In this document: positions 51,585 to 59,292 of the stretch, piece by piece | Numbering within the stretch: position 1 is the stretch's first letter | How the letters are laid out: every line of letters begins with the position of its first letter | Assembly (NCBI GenBank): GCA_016699445.1 | Contig: CP064976.1 | Coordinates: forward strand, 682,001 to 746,000 | Reading direction: 5' to 3' | Length of the DNA stretch: 64,000 bases | Source of the DNA: Deltaproteobacteria bacterium | Lineage (GTDB): Bacteria; UBA10199; JACPAL01; GCA-016699445 | The notes under the pieces: model-generated | The model's input: the letters and a program-made list of their open reading frames with translations, nothing else | What the model was told of the DNA's origin: nothing | The model's database searches: none | Made by a program: the position numbers and the translations under genes

Positions 51585-54100
51585 AGATCGTAATCCTTAA
51601 GTTCCTTCGATAATTTTTCGGTATAAGGATCATTGGCTGAAGGAATCTCCAACTTACCGATGGCTTGAGAGGCTGAAGTACGACCCGACCACACTTTAAT
51701 GATAATTCCCACGATGATTAAACACCCTACCAGGAGCAAAAGAGGCATTTGATAACCTACGATATAAAAACCTTTTTCAGGTGGTACTGTCAAAACGGTC
51801 GTTCCATACTGTTCAATAAAAGCTTTCAAAATATCATCATCACTTTGATTGGATTGCATCATCGCAAAAATACGAGCTCTTTCTTTTTTGCAAAACCGCA
51901 GGTACAAACACGAAGATCCGTTCTGACACAACCACCACACTGACATAAAAGTTTTTCCGATACTTTTTAACCTCTGATAGACTGGGTCTTCTGGAGAACG
52001 GTTTTCAAAAGGATCCACGGTATTAGGAGGAGCTTCAGTGCTCATATGCGACTCAGAAGCAGACTGGGCTGCTTGTGCATACACTTGCGAAGGGTTCATC
52101 AAAAATCCTGAAAGAAGAATCAATACAATGGCTACAGAAGAAGGCTTCACTCGGGCCACTCGCGGCAAAAGAACAATGATGGTCCCCAAAAACATCGTCA
52201 ATCCTGACAGCCAAACAAAGCTGATCAAAGGATTGATGATGACACGAAGCTGGGCAATCTCGGTGGTCTGATCAATATCGCCCAAGACCAGATACACATC
52301 TTTAAAAGGAGCATGATACATATCAACTTCGGTTGTGGGCTGGTTGGTTGTCTTATAAAAATATTTGGCAGGAGCCAAGTCCGCCAACTTTTTACCATCT
52401 TTTTCCAAAGTCATTTTTGCCACAAGATCTGACTTGTGTTCTGATTCGGCAATGACAGGTTCCTGATAAATAAAACGATATCCCTGAAAATCAAAACTCT
52501 CTCCACGTTTAACTGAAAAATCACCTTCTGCCTGAAATATATTTCCCGCGATTCCGATAAAAAGAAAGAGGACACCCAAATGAATGATGTAGCCTCCGTA
52601 ACGACGGTTGGCATGTATGATTAAATCAAAGAAGGCCGCCAACAAAGGCAACTGTTTCTGGCGACTCACCACACGAGTTCCACGAGAAAATTCAAGATAA
52701 AGAGTTCCTAAAACAAAAGCGACCAACAAGGTGGTCGTCAATGCGTACCACTGACGTAGTCCCAAACCAAAAGCGATTCCCAAAGCTGCCAAAGCAAAAA
52801 GAAAAGGTCCTAGAAGATTGTTCTTTAAATTTACCAACGTGGATCGTTTCCACGAAATCATTGGACCAAATCCCATCAAAGCTAAAAGCACAAGCCCCAC
52901 AGGCCCCATAATTTTATTAAAAAACGGAGGGCCTACAGAAATACGATCCCCTGTCACAGCTTCCGAAAGTGTTGGGAACAACGTCCCCCAGAGAACTGTA
53001 AAAGTGGCCACCAACAACAACACATTATTGATTAAAAAAGCACTTTCTTTGGAAAGATAAGATTCCAAACTATGCTGGCTTTTCAATTCTTTTAAACGGG
53101 AAGCAATCAAACCAAATCCGACAACCAGAATGATCGCCAGAAAAATCAAAAAATACGGACCCAACTTGGAACCAGAAAAAGCATGTACTGACTGCACCAC
53201 ACCACTGCGGGTAAGATACGTACCGAAAATGGTCATCATATACGTCAGGATGATCAGACTCACATTCCAAATCATGAGCATCCCGCGTTTCTTTTGAATC
53301 ATGACTGAATGAAGATAGGCTGTCGCAACCAACCACGGCATTAAGGCCGCATTTTCTACTGGATCCCAAGCCCAATACCCACCCCAACCCAATTCCACAT
53401 AAGCCCAAGCACCACCTAAAATTAAACCTACTGTCAAAAATAGCCAGGCAACCAACACCCAACGACGCGTCGCTTCGATCCATACAGAATCCAGTTTACG
53501 CGTCACTAATGCGGCAATCACAAAAGCAAATGGAACTGAAAAACCTGTAAACCCCAAATATAAACATGGAGGATGAACCACCATCGCTAAGTTTTGCAAA
53601 AGAGGATTTAACCCCTGACCATCGGCTGGCACTGGGGAAATAGGTGTAAAAGGATTATTGGCAAAAAGAATCAATGTCAGAAAAAAGAAAATAATACCCA
53701 TCAATGTGGCATTGATCCATGGCATCCAGAGAGCATGTTTTTCACGATTTTGTCCCAACACAACAACAGCATACACACTCACCAACCATGTCCAAAAAAG
53801 TATGGATCCATCCAAACCGGCCCACAATCCAGTCAGTTTATAAAAGAAAGGCAGGGTCGCATTAGAATAACGAGCCACATAAGAAATACTATAATCGTTG
53901 GAAAGAAAGGCCCAGATGAGCGTGACCACAGCCGCTGTGAGAAGAGCACATGAAAGTACAGTGGCTCTTTGTCCCGCAACCACAAGACCTTTAAGCCCTC
54001 TTTTTACCCCCGCCAGAAAAATGAGAGCTGAAAAAAGAGTGACTGGATAGGCTAAAGACAGAAGATTAGACCCAAAGTAGGAAAGTGCGCTGGTTTTCAT
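51581..54100 (-). CDS. ccmF: CcmF haem lyase fused to a CcmH-like domain
   Basis: 839 residues. Residues 1 to about 650 are CcmF, with many helices, the periplasmic His in VVHPPCLYLGFTG and the WWD motif GWGGYWAWDPVENAALMPWL near 240-260. After a signal-like helix and linker, residues about 700-839 resemble CcmH/CcmL: DDDILKAFIEQYGTTVLTVPPEKGF is characteristic. The expected LRCxxC is replaced by cysteines spaced differently (WLCQNGSSC, FCKKE). The fusion puts haem ligation and apocytochrome thiol handling in one chain. Operon ccmE-ccmF/H-ccmI-like. Confidence 0.85.
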   Translation of the reverse strand: MKTSALSYFGSNLLSLAYPVTLFSALIFLAGVKRGLKGLVVAGQRATVLSCALLTAAVVTLIWAFLSNDYSISYVARYSNATLPFFYKLTGLWAGLDGSILFWTWLVSVYAVVVLGQNREKHALWMPWINATLMGIIFFFLTLILFANNPFTPISPVPADGQGLNPLLQNLAMVVHPPCLYLGFTGFSVPFAFVIAALVTRKLDSVWIEATRRWVLVAWLFLTVGLILGGAWAYVELGWGGYWAWDPVENAALMPWLVATAYLHSVMIQKKRGMLMIWNVSLIILTYMMTIFGTYLTRSGVVQSVHAFSGSKLGPYFLIFLAIILVVGFGLIASRLKELKSQHSLESYLSKESAFLINNVLLLVATFTVLWGTLFPTLSEAVTGDRISVGPPFFNKIMGPVGLVLLALMGFGPMISWKRSTLVNLKNNLLGPFLFALAALGIAFGLGLRQWYALTTTLLVAFVLGTLYLEFSRGTRVVSRQKQLPLLAAFFDLIIHANRRYGGYIIHLGVLFLFIGIAGNIFQAEGDFSVKRGESFDFQGYRFIYQEPVIAESEHKSDLVAKMTLEKDGKKLADLAPAKYFYKTTNQPTTEVDMYHAPFKDVYLVLGDIDQTTEIAQLRVIINPLISFVWLSGLTMFLGTIIVLLPRVARVKPSSVAIVLILLSGFLMNPSQVYAQAAQSASESHMSTEAPPNTVDPFENRSPEDPVYQRLKSIGKTFMSVWWLCQNGSSCLYLRFCKKERARIFAMMQSNQSDDDILKAFIEQYGTTVLTVPPEKGFYIVGYQMPLLLLVGCLIIVGIIIKVWSGRTSASQAIGKLEIPSANDPYTEKLSKELKDYDL

Positions 54101-54510
54101 TTTGAATTCGCCTTGTCTATTTTAGTTTCATATTTGGAAGAGCATTTGGCCAAAATATCTGTTGCCAGAAAATGATTTTCGCCATCCATTCGCCCGGTCA
54201 CCACCACTTCAGAACCTTCCTTAAAAGTGTCAGGAACAAGGCCCACAAAAGTCACTGCGATAGAAGATCCGCCTTCATCCACCATAAAATTATAAGTAGG
54301 CTTCACCGGCCCTGGAATTTTTTCTATATGTGAAGCATGACCTGCCACCTTCAAAGAGCTCTTGGCATATTTGGGTTCATTAGCCATAAGCTCACTTACA
54401 GTCACATAGTACTGAAGAGAAGAGCGAAATGTTGTGGATAAAATCAAGACAACAAAAGCCAAAACCGAAACCAGAATGGCACCGATCAGATACTTTAATT
54501 TTTTACTCAT
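54097..54510 (-). CDS. ccmE: haem chaperone CcmE, cysteine (CxxxY) type
   Basis: 137 residues, an N-terminal helix and OB-fold: YYVTVSELMANEPKYAKSSLKVAGHA and FKEGSEVVVTGRMDGENHFLATDILAKCSSKYE. In most bacteria the haem-binding residue is His in LAKHxxxY; here it is Cys (CSSKY), as described for Desulfovibrio and archaeal CcmE. It carries haem from CcmC to CcmF. First gene of the operon; overlaps ccmF by four bases. Confidence 0.9.
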   Translation of the reverse strand: MSKKLKYLIGAILVSVLAFVVLILSTTFRSSLQYYVTVSELMANEPKYAKSSLKVAGHASHIEKIPGPVKPTYNFMVDEGGSSIAVTFVGLVPDTFKEGSEVVVTGRMDGENHFLATDILAKCSSKYETKIDKANSK

Positions 54511-54591
54511 AAGTGTCCCTTTGGGACGCGGGATATACTTAATTGAAACAAAGCGTCAAATGATAGATTCCTCAATCTCAAAGAGTCGACT

Positions 54592-54852
54592 ATGAAGCTT
54601 GATATCACCGTCAAACCCAATTCCAAAAGACCTGGCGTGGAACAACTTTCGGATGGTTCCTATCGCGTTTCTGTCAACGCGCCACCTATTGATGGTCGTG
54701 CCAATGAAGCTGTTATTGAAATTCTAGCTAAATACTTTTCTGTCTCAAAATCTTCCATCCACATTCTTCGTGGAGGCCTTGGGAGAAAAAAAGTCGTCGA
54801 GATTATTTTAGCAAATGATCCGAAAAAGCCCTCAAAGCATCGATTGTTGTAA
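54592..54852 (+). CDS. YggU/DUF167 family protein
   Basis: 86 residues covering the whole DUF167 fold: LDITVKPNSKRPGVE, RVSVNAPPIDGRANEAVIEILAKYF and GGLGRKKVVEI. The APPxDGxANxA motif is diagnostic. Function in bacteria not established. Convergent with and overlapping the CBS-protein gene by about 50 bases at the 3' ends. Confidence 0.85.
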   Translation: MKLDITVKPNSKRPGVEQLSDGSYRVSVNAPPIDGRANEAVIEILAKYFSVSKSSIHILRGGLGRKKVVEIILANDPKKPSKHRLL

Positions 54853-55195
54853 AAATTCCAACGATAACCTCTTTTTCAACAATGACAGCCGATCCGAATT
54901 TTTGTTTTGCCATATGAGCACAAACTTGAGCCATAGACGCATCGGGAGAAACCGAATAAATTTCGGGAGACATGACATCCTGGACTAAGATCAGCCCAGG
55001 ATCCACCGACTCAAGCGCCTCCACCAGACGAATATCTCTGTCCGAGATTATGCCGACAAGTTTACCCCCCTTGAGGACAGGAAGGTGTCGTATCCCAAGA
55101 TCATTCATTCTCTTGGAGGCCAATTCAATATTCTGCTCAGCCCCAATCGTATGGGGAGATGCTGTCATATAGTCTTTAATGGGATGATTTTTCAT
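54803..55195 (-). CDS. tandem CBS-domain protein
   Basis: 130 residues, two CBS motifs only: IKDYMTASPHTIGAEQNIELASKRMNDLGIRHLPVLKGGKLVGIISDRDI and VQDVMSPEIYSVSPDASMAQVCAHMAKQKFGSAVIV. A small nucleotide sensor; partner unknown. It follows the hibernation factor gene by two bases, so both probably respond to the same TGAT-N4-ATCA box at 55644-55655. Confidence 0.85.
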   Translation of the reverse strand: MKNHPIKDYMTASPHTIGAEQNIELASKRMNDLGIRHLPVLKGGKLVGIISDRDIRLVEALESVDPGLILVQDVMSPEIYSVSPDASMAQVCAHMAKQKFGSAVIVEKEVIVGIFTTIDALRAFSDHLLK

Positions 55196-55197
55196 AG

Positions 55198-55566
55198 TTA
55201 CCCTCCTACAACTTCTTGAGCCTGACTGCGGATTTTCACTTCACCTCGAGTTTTGCGGACATATTCCTGCAACTGTCTTTTTGCCGCTTCAAAAGCTTCT
55301 TTAAGAGCCACATGAACATCTTCATGAGAAGATCGAAGTCCCGGATCCCTATTCACAACAATTTCAGTCCCTGGAACCACAATATCAAATCGCACATGAA
55401 AATGTTTTCCTTGCTGATGATGACGATGAGGCGCTTCAATCAAGACATGACATCCGGTAATACGATCATAAAGAGCATCCAACTTTTCTATTTTTTTTCG
55501 AATGACCTCTTCCAAAGCTGGAGATGTTTCCATATGACGAAATGTGATTTGCACTGGTGTTTCCAT
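55198..55566 (-). CDS. hpf: ribosome hibernation promoting factor (HPF/RaiA family)
   Basis: 122 residues: VQITFRHMETSPALEEVIRKKIEKLDALYDRITGCHVLIE, then HVRFDIVVPGTEIVVNRDPG and AFEAAKRQLQEYVRKTRGEVK, the beta-alpha-beta-alpha HPF fold without the long C-terminal domain. It stabilises inactive ribosomes under energy stress. Paired with a CBS protein and preceded by an FNR-like box, suggesting induction when oxygen is lacking. Confidence 0.85.
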   Translation of the reverse strand: METPVQITFRHMETSPALEEVIRKKIEKLDALYDRITGCHVLIEAPHRHHQQGKHFHVRFDIVVPGTEIVVNRDPGLRSSHEDVHVALKEAFEAAKRQLQEYVRKTRGEVKIRSQAQEVVGG

Positions 55567-55643
55567 GAATCCTCCTTTGAGCTTTCACCCACTAAGATAG
55601 GTCTTTTTTTGGCTTAAGAAATGACATGAAACATGAAATGGCC

Positions 55644-55655
55644 TGATCTTAATCA
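55644..55655. promoter_or_regulatory. FNR-like box upstream of hpf
   Basis: TGATCTTAATCA within CCTGATCTTAATCAGG, a 16-base perfect dyad except for the central bases, followed by TT. Centred 84 bases before the hpf start and just beyond the moeA stop. Confidence 0.6.
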
Positions 55656-55657
55656 GG

Positions 55658-56881
55658 TTATGAATCACCCCAAAAAACAAAAGAAACAGCATCACCTTGA
55701 TGCAAATAATCAACAGATTCCGGAACAATCAAAATAGCATTAGAAGACGCTAAAGCTTTCAGATGTGCTGACCCCTGACGACCTGCTGAAAAGGCCTGAA
55801 ATTGGCCTTCTGAATAGATGACATGCCCTCTCAAATAATCCTCTTTACCATGAGAGGCTCTTAAATCCTCCTGCATAATAGCCTGATACGTGGTAGAAAA
55901 AATATTTTTAGCCCCCTGCATTTGCAAAAGAGCCGGACGGACAAATCGCTCAAAAACCATCAACGCTGAAACGGGGTTTCCCGGAAGACCAAAAACCAGC
56001 CTCTGATCCCAACGACAAAACAAAAGAGGTTTCCCGGGCTTAATCGAGACTTTATGAAAAAGAGGCTCAGCACCCAACTTCTTCAAAACTTTGGGAACCA
56101 AATCAAGATCTCCTGCAGACACACCGCCAACAGTCAGTAAAATATCAACATCTGAAAGTGATTGAAGAATCTTTTCAAGATCTTCTTCCGTATCAACTGC
56201 AATAGAAAGCTCCGTCGCTTCAAGCCCCATAGCCTTTAAAGCCAAAACTAAAGCAGGACCGTTACTATTGTAAATCTGTCCTGGTTTCAGATCTTCTCCC
56301 AAAGGAATAATTTCATTCCCCGTGGAAAGAATTTTGATTTTTGGTTTTCTCCCCACACAAACCTGATCAACACCCACAGCTGTCAAAAGTGCTAAGCGAC
56401 GCAAATCAAGCTTTTCACCACAGGATAAAACCAAATCCCCTACAAGCACATCCTCACCCTGACGGCGAACATGCTGTCCTTCTTTGACACCATCTTTCAG
56501 TTCACAAGTCGTTTCCGTAAAAGTCACATCCTCAAAAGGCACCACAGTATCTGCACCTTCAGGAACAGGAGCTCCTGTCATAATACGCACAGCTTGACCA
56601 TGCCCCAAAGGCATAACACAATGCTGATAAATATTATCACCAGCGACCACGCGCTTGATCACTTTGAGAGTGACAGGGTTGTTTTCAGAAGCTTGAAGAA
56701 CATCGAGAGCACGAATAGCAAATCCATCCATTGCAGCATTATCAAACGATGGCAAAGGCATTGGAGCTTTCACCTCATCGGCAAGATAGCGTCCTTGAGA
56801 TTGGAGAGTTGGAATTTTTTCACTTCCTAGAAATCTGGAATGTTCCAGAATAATACGTCGTGCCTGATCTGCAGATAACAT
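55658..56881 (-). CDS. moeA: molybdopterin molybdenumtransferase MoeA
   Basis: 407 residues, normal length. RIMTGAPVPEGADTVVPFED, LSTGNEIIPLGEDLKPGQIYNSNGPAL, TVGGVSAGDLDLVPKVLKKLG and GLPGNPVSALMVFERFVRPAL are MoeA motifs. It inserts molybdate into adenylylated molybdopterin, the step before MobA makes the bis-MGD form used by NarG. It is apart from the moaD-moaE/mobA-moaA genes. Intact. Confidence 0.93.
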   Translation of the reverse strand: MLSADQARRIILEHSRFLGSEKIPTLQSQGRYLADEVKAPMPLPSFDNAAMDGFAIRALDVLQASENNPVTLKVIKRVVAGDNIYQHCVMPLGHGQAVRIMTGAPVPEGADTVVPFEDVTFTETTCELKDGVKEGQHVRRQGEDVLVGDLVLSCGEKLDLRRLALLTAVGVDQVCVGRKPKIKILSTGNEIIPLGEDLKPGQIYNSNGPALVLALKAMGLEATELSIAVDTEEDLEKILQSLSDVDILLTVGGVSAGDLDLVPKVLKKLGAEPLFHKVSIKPGKPLLFCRWDQRLVFGLPGNPVSALMVFERFVRPALLQMQGAKNIFSTTYQAIMQEDLRASHGKEDYLRGHVIYSEGQFQAFSAGRQGSAHLKALASSNAILIVPESVDYLHQGDAVSFVFWGDS

Positions 56882-56935
56882 CTCTATCTCCTGTTCCTAT
56901 TATCTATATAAGCCGTATGGAAACTGAGAATGTTT

Positions 56936-57307
56936 TTAATGTTTGAGAGTTTCAAAATGGTTGATCTCAGGATTACCCTGTAAAACCTCGTGTAGAAGCG
57001 TCCTATTCACAAACAACACATCACAATCAGTCTCGGCCACACATGTACAACAATGAGAGGATGATTCGAGATATTCATGAAGACCCAACCACTGTTCACG
57101 AACAGAATCAGGAGGTTTCAGATCATGTTTTTCATCACAACTTCCCTGATGAGAAAAACATACCTGTCCGTTTTTAACCCAATAAACACCGTAAGGCAGA
57201 TGCCCCTCATAAAAAATCACTTGGCCCTTATGAAAAGAAACCTGCTGCGCCGCTTTTAAAAGGATCTGATTCTGCTCTTCCAATAATTTGCTTATCTGCG
57301 AAGACAT
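56936..57307 (-). CDS. stand-alone cyclic-nucleotide-binding-fold protein, cysteine-rich, no DNA-binding domain
   Basis: 123 residues matching only the beta-roll of CRP/FNR proteins: FHKGQVIFYEGHLPYGVYWVKNGQVCF near the start and CDVLFVNRTLLHEVL near the end. No HTH follows. Cysteines are concentrated in CFSHQGSCDEKHD and SSHCCTCVAETDC, which could bind a metal or Fe-S cluster or react with NO/O2. It lies directly downstream of the FNR-like regulator and has its own TGAT-N4-ATCA box 42 bases upstream. It may be a signalling partner or decoy for that regulator; this is inference. Confidence 0.65.
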   Translation of the reverse strand: MSSQISKLLEEQNQILLKAAQQVSFHKGQVIFYEGHLPYGVYWVKNGQVCFSHQGSCDEKHDLKPPDSVREQWLGLHEYLESSSHCCTCVAETDCDVLFVNRTLLHEVLQGNPEINHFETLKH

Positions 57308-57343
57308 ATCGGATCAGATTATGGACTTTTGATGCGAAGACCA

Positions 57344-57355
57344 TGATCTATATCA
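57344..57355. promoter_or_regulatory. FNR-like box between the FNR-like gene and the cNMP-fold gene
   Basis: TGATCTATATCA followed by GGTTTT, centred about 42 bases before the start at 57307, the classical activator distance if transcription starts near the gene. Confidence 0.6.
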
Positions 57356-57367
57356 GGTTTTAAAGAA

Positions 57368-57556
57368 TTAAATATCAATATTGGCAACATCGAGAAGACG
57401 ATCGACATCCAAAATTTTAATATTACGACCAACAACCTCAATGAGCTTTTCCTGACGAAATTCAGAGACCAAACGAATAGAAGTTTCTTGTGTGACACCA
57501 ATCATATTCCCTAACTCTTCACGAGTCAGTTGAAGACCAATACTGAAATGGTCCCC
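57368..57556 (-). CDS. C-terminal HTH part of the FNR-like regulator, out of frame
   Basis: Frame reading DGDHFSIGLQLTREELGNMIGVTQETSIRLVSEFRQEKLIEVVGRN and ending KILDVDRLLDVANIDI at a TAA (57368-57370). This is the winged HTH missing from the gene at 57526-58080; TQETSIR supplies the Glu and Arg for TGA recognition. It has no start of its own. The join is the A6 run at 57560-57565 (coding strand GGAAAAAAGAT). Confidence 0.8.
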   Translation of the reverse strand, partial: GDHFSIGLQLTREELGNMIGVTQETSIRLVSEFRQEKLIEVVGRNIKILDVDRLLDVANIDI

Positions 57557-58080
57557 ATCTTTTTTCCATAAACTTCTTTAAGGGTTAACAAAAGTTCAGC
57601 CATACGTTCTCGCACAGATTTTTGAGCAATCGTTGCGGCTAAATTTTCAGCGACACGCAACTCTTGAGCCAGCTTTTGAATCAGGTTCATGGCTAAGGAA
57701 GGTTCTTTTTTCAAAAGTGGGAAAAAAGCATTTCGATCCAAACAGCAAACTTCTGCATCTTCCAAAGCTTCTGCTGTGGCATGATAAGGTTCATCTGCCA
57801 GAAGAGCTCGATACCCTAAAACATCACCAGGACTAGCGATACGAACAATCTGTTCTTTTCCATCAATACTTGTTTTGTAGAGTTTTACACGTCCTGAAGA
57901 AACGCAATAGAGACCCAGGGCTTGATTTCCTTCATAAAAAATAATCTGGCCCTTTTTATAAACGTTACTTGTCTTGCGCTGCTCCAACTCACGCGTGGAA
58001 GCCTGCTCCAACTCACAAAAAATCCCATTGGGTCTACTCTCACAATTATGACATTCTGCAGGCTTTGAAAGTCGCGGCAT
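57526..58080 (-). CDS. fnr: FNR-like regulator, sensor domain part with cluster cysteines
   Basis: 184 codons. An N-terminal cysteine group (AECHNCESRPNGIFCEL, i.e. CX2CX8C) and a further pair at EVCCLDRNAF, at the position of the fourth FNR ligand, suggest a [4Fe-4S] oxygen sensor. The beta-roll (FYEGNQALGLYCVSSGRVKLYKTS) and dimer helix (LIQKLAQELRVAENLAATIA) follow. After EVYGKKMG the frame ends; shifting by -1 at A-AAA-AAG continues into the HTH. It probably controls the TGAT-N4-ATCA boxes found in this window. Confidence 0.8.
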   Translation of the reverse strand: MPRLSKPAECHNCESRPNGIFCELEQASTRELEQRKTSNVYKKGQIIFYEGNQALGLYCVSSGRVKLYKTSIDGKEQIVRIASPGDVLGYRALLADEPYHATAEALEDAEVCCLDRNAFFPLLKKEPSLAMNLIQKLAQELRVAENLAATIAQKSVRERMAELLLTLKEVYGKKMGTISVLVFN

Positions 58081-58181
58081 GGCGAATGAGTTTACATAAA
58101 GAATACCAGAGGGCTACTCTTTTATTAAGCTTATCTGATTTTTCAGAGGATAGGGGTAAATGGAATCCAAACGTTAAAGTC

Positions 58182-59117
58182 CTATTTCAAAGTCTGAATG
58201 AGTAACCACAAACAGGGGGCTGAAATTAGAGGGATAGTCAAATTATCATCCCATTTTTTCAAAAGAGTTTCGGAAAGAGCGCCAACAATGGCTCCAACAA
58301 AGGAAAAAACAAACAGAGGAAACCCGTGAAGATTTGCTAAATCAGAACCAAAGAAAAGAGATCCTACAAAGCATACTCCCCAACCTGACAAACAACCTTC
58401 TAAACTAACATGAGGTGCCAATCGATGCCGACCCCATTGACTCCCCACAATACCGGCTATCGTATCTCCGACGGCCACATACCAAAGAGTAGGCACAGCC
58501 ACTTCCTTGGGAAAAACGAGAAAGAGAAATAAGACAGACCCCATATACCACGTGGCTGAACTAATTTGTCGTCTCTCTTTTTCTCGCATCATAAAAGAAA
58601 ACGTCTGACAGATACGATTGTTTGTCTGGGGCCATACACGACGCACAACTTCAATCCCTACTGATCCTACAAAAAAAGCTGTCAAAAGCAGTATCGCCAC
58701 AAAACTGGGAAAACCTGAATACGCATATAGCCACAATCCAAACAGACCACTGGATGTATGAAAAATTTTTCGCCCCCACTGAAGGTTTGAGCGACTCGAC
58801 AACAACTTCACGCCTGTCATTTCTATAGATTTTCGAAAATTGGCCAAAACATTTTCAGCTTCTTCCAAACGTTTCTTTAAGTTGATAACGATTTCGCTGC
58901 GAAACACTTCTTCGGGAAAATGTGAGAACTGAGATTGAATACGACTTAAACTTTTCTGCCACTCAACAAGCTTTTCGCCAAAATTCTCCTTCATCTGAAG
59001 ATAGGAAGAACTTTTATAAAATTGCTGAATTTGTTTTTCGATCACATCCAGCTTAGCCGACAACTCTTCACTAATCCGGCTGAATGCATGAGAAGGTGCG
59101 AGTAAGTGTTGGGTCAT
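58182..59117 (-). CDS. membrane protein of the CTP-dependent lipid kinase / SEC59-like family with coiled-coil N-terminus
   Basis: 311 residues. The first about 100 residues are helical and charged (coiled coil), then seven or so helices with GRKIFHTSSGLFGLWLY, SSATWYMGSVLFLFLVFP, YVAVGDTIAGIVGSQWGRHR and SLEGCLSGWGVCFVGSLFFG, the pattern of dolichol kinase/phosphatidate cytidylyltransferase-like proteins. It may phosphorylate a prenol or related lipid with CTP; substrate unknown. Between the fnr-like gene and nnrS. Confidence 0.65.
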   Translation of the reverse strand: MTQHLLAPSHAFSRISEELSAKLDVIEKQIQQFYKSSSYLQMKENFGEKLVEWQKSLSRIQSQFSHFPEEVFRSEIVINLKKRLEEAENVLANFRKSIEMTGVKLLSSRSNLQWGRKIFHTSSGLFGLWLYAYSGFPSFVAILLLTAFFVGSVGIEVVRRVWPQTNNRICQTFSFMMREKERRQISSATWYMGSVLFLFLVFPKEVAVPTLWYVAVGDTIAGIVGSQWGRHRLAPHVSLEGCLSGWGVCFVGSLFFGSDLANLHGFPLFVFSFVGAIVGALSETLLKKWDDNLTIPLISAPCLWLLIQTLK

Positions 59118-59196
59118 TTATCAAGTATCGTTAACACACTAAAAACGAGAGGCTATTATTTTCTTTAAACCCTCTAAGATTTAAATTTTTCATTCA

Positions 59197-59208
59197 TGAT
59201 AAAAATCA
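59197..59208. promoter_or_regulatory. FNR-like box upstream of nnrS
   Basis: TGATAAAAATCA in the 175-base divergent gap, centred 90 bases before the nnrS start. NnrS genes are classic targets of NO-responsive FNR/DNR-family regulators. Confidence 0.6.
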
Positions 59209-59292
59209 TATCTTATCAAAATATTCAAAATAGGTGTTTCGCTTTTGCCGACTTCTTTGTATGGGTATGGCTTTCCAACGAGATCCCTCATC

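Noticed and set aside
57319..57501. 60-residue frame MVSHKKLLFVWSLN... as a separate gene
   Set aside because: It overlaps the conserved HTH of the FNR-like regulator in another frame and has no recognisable features.
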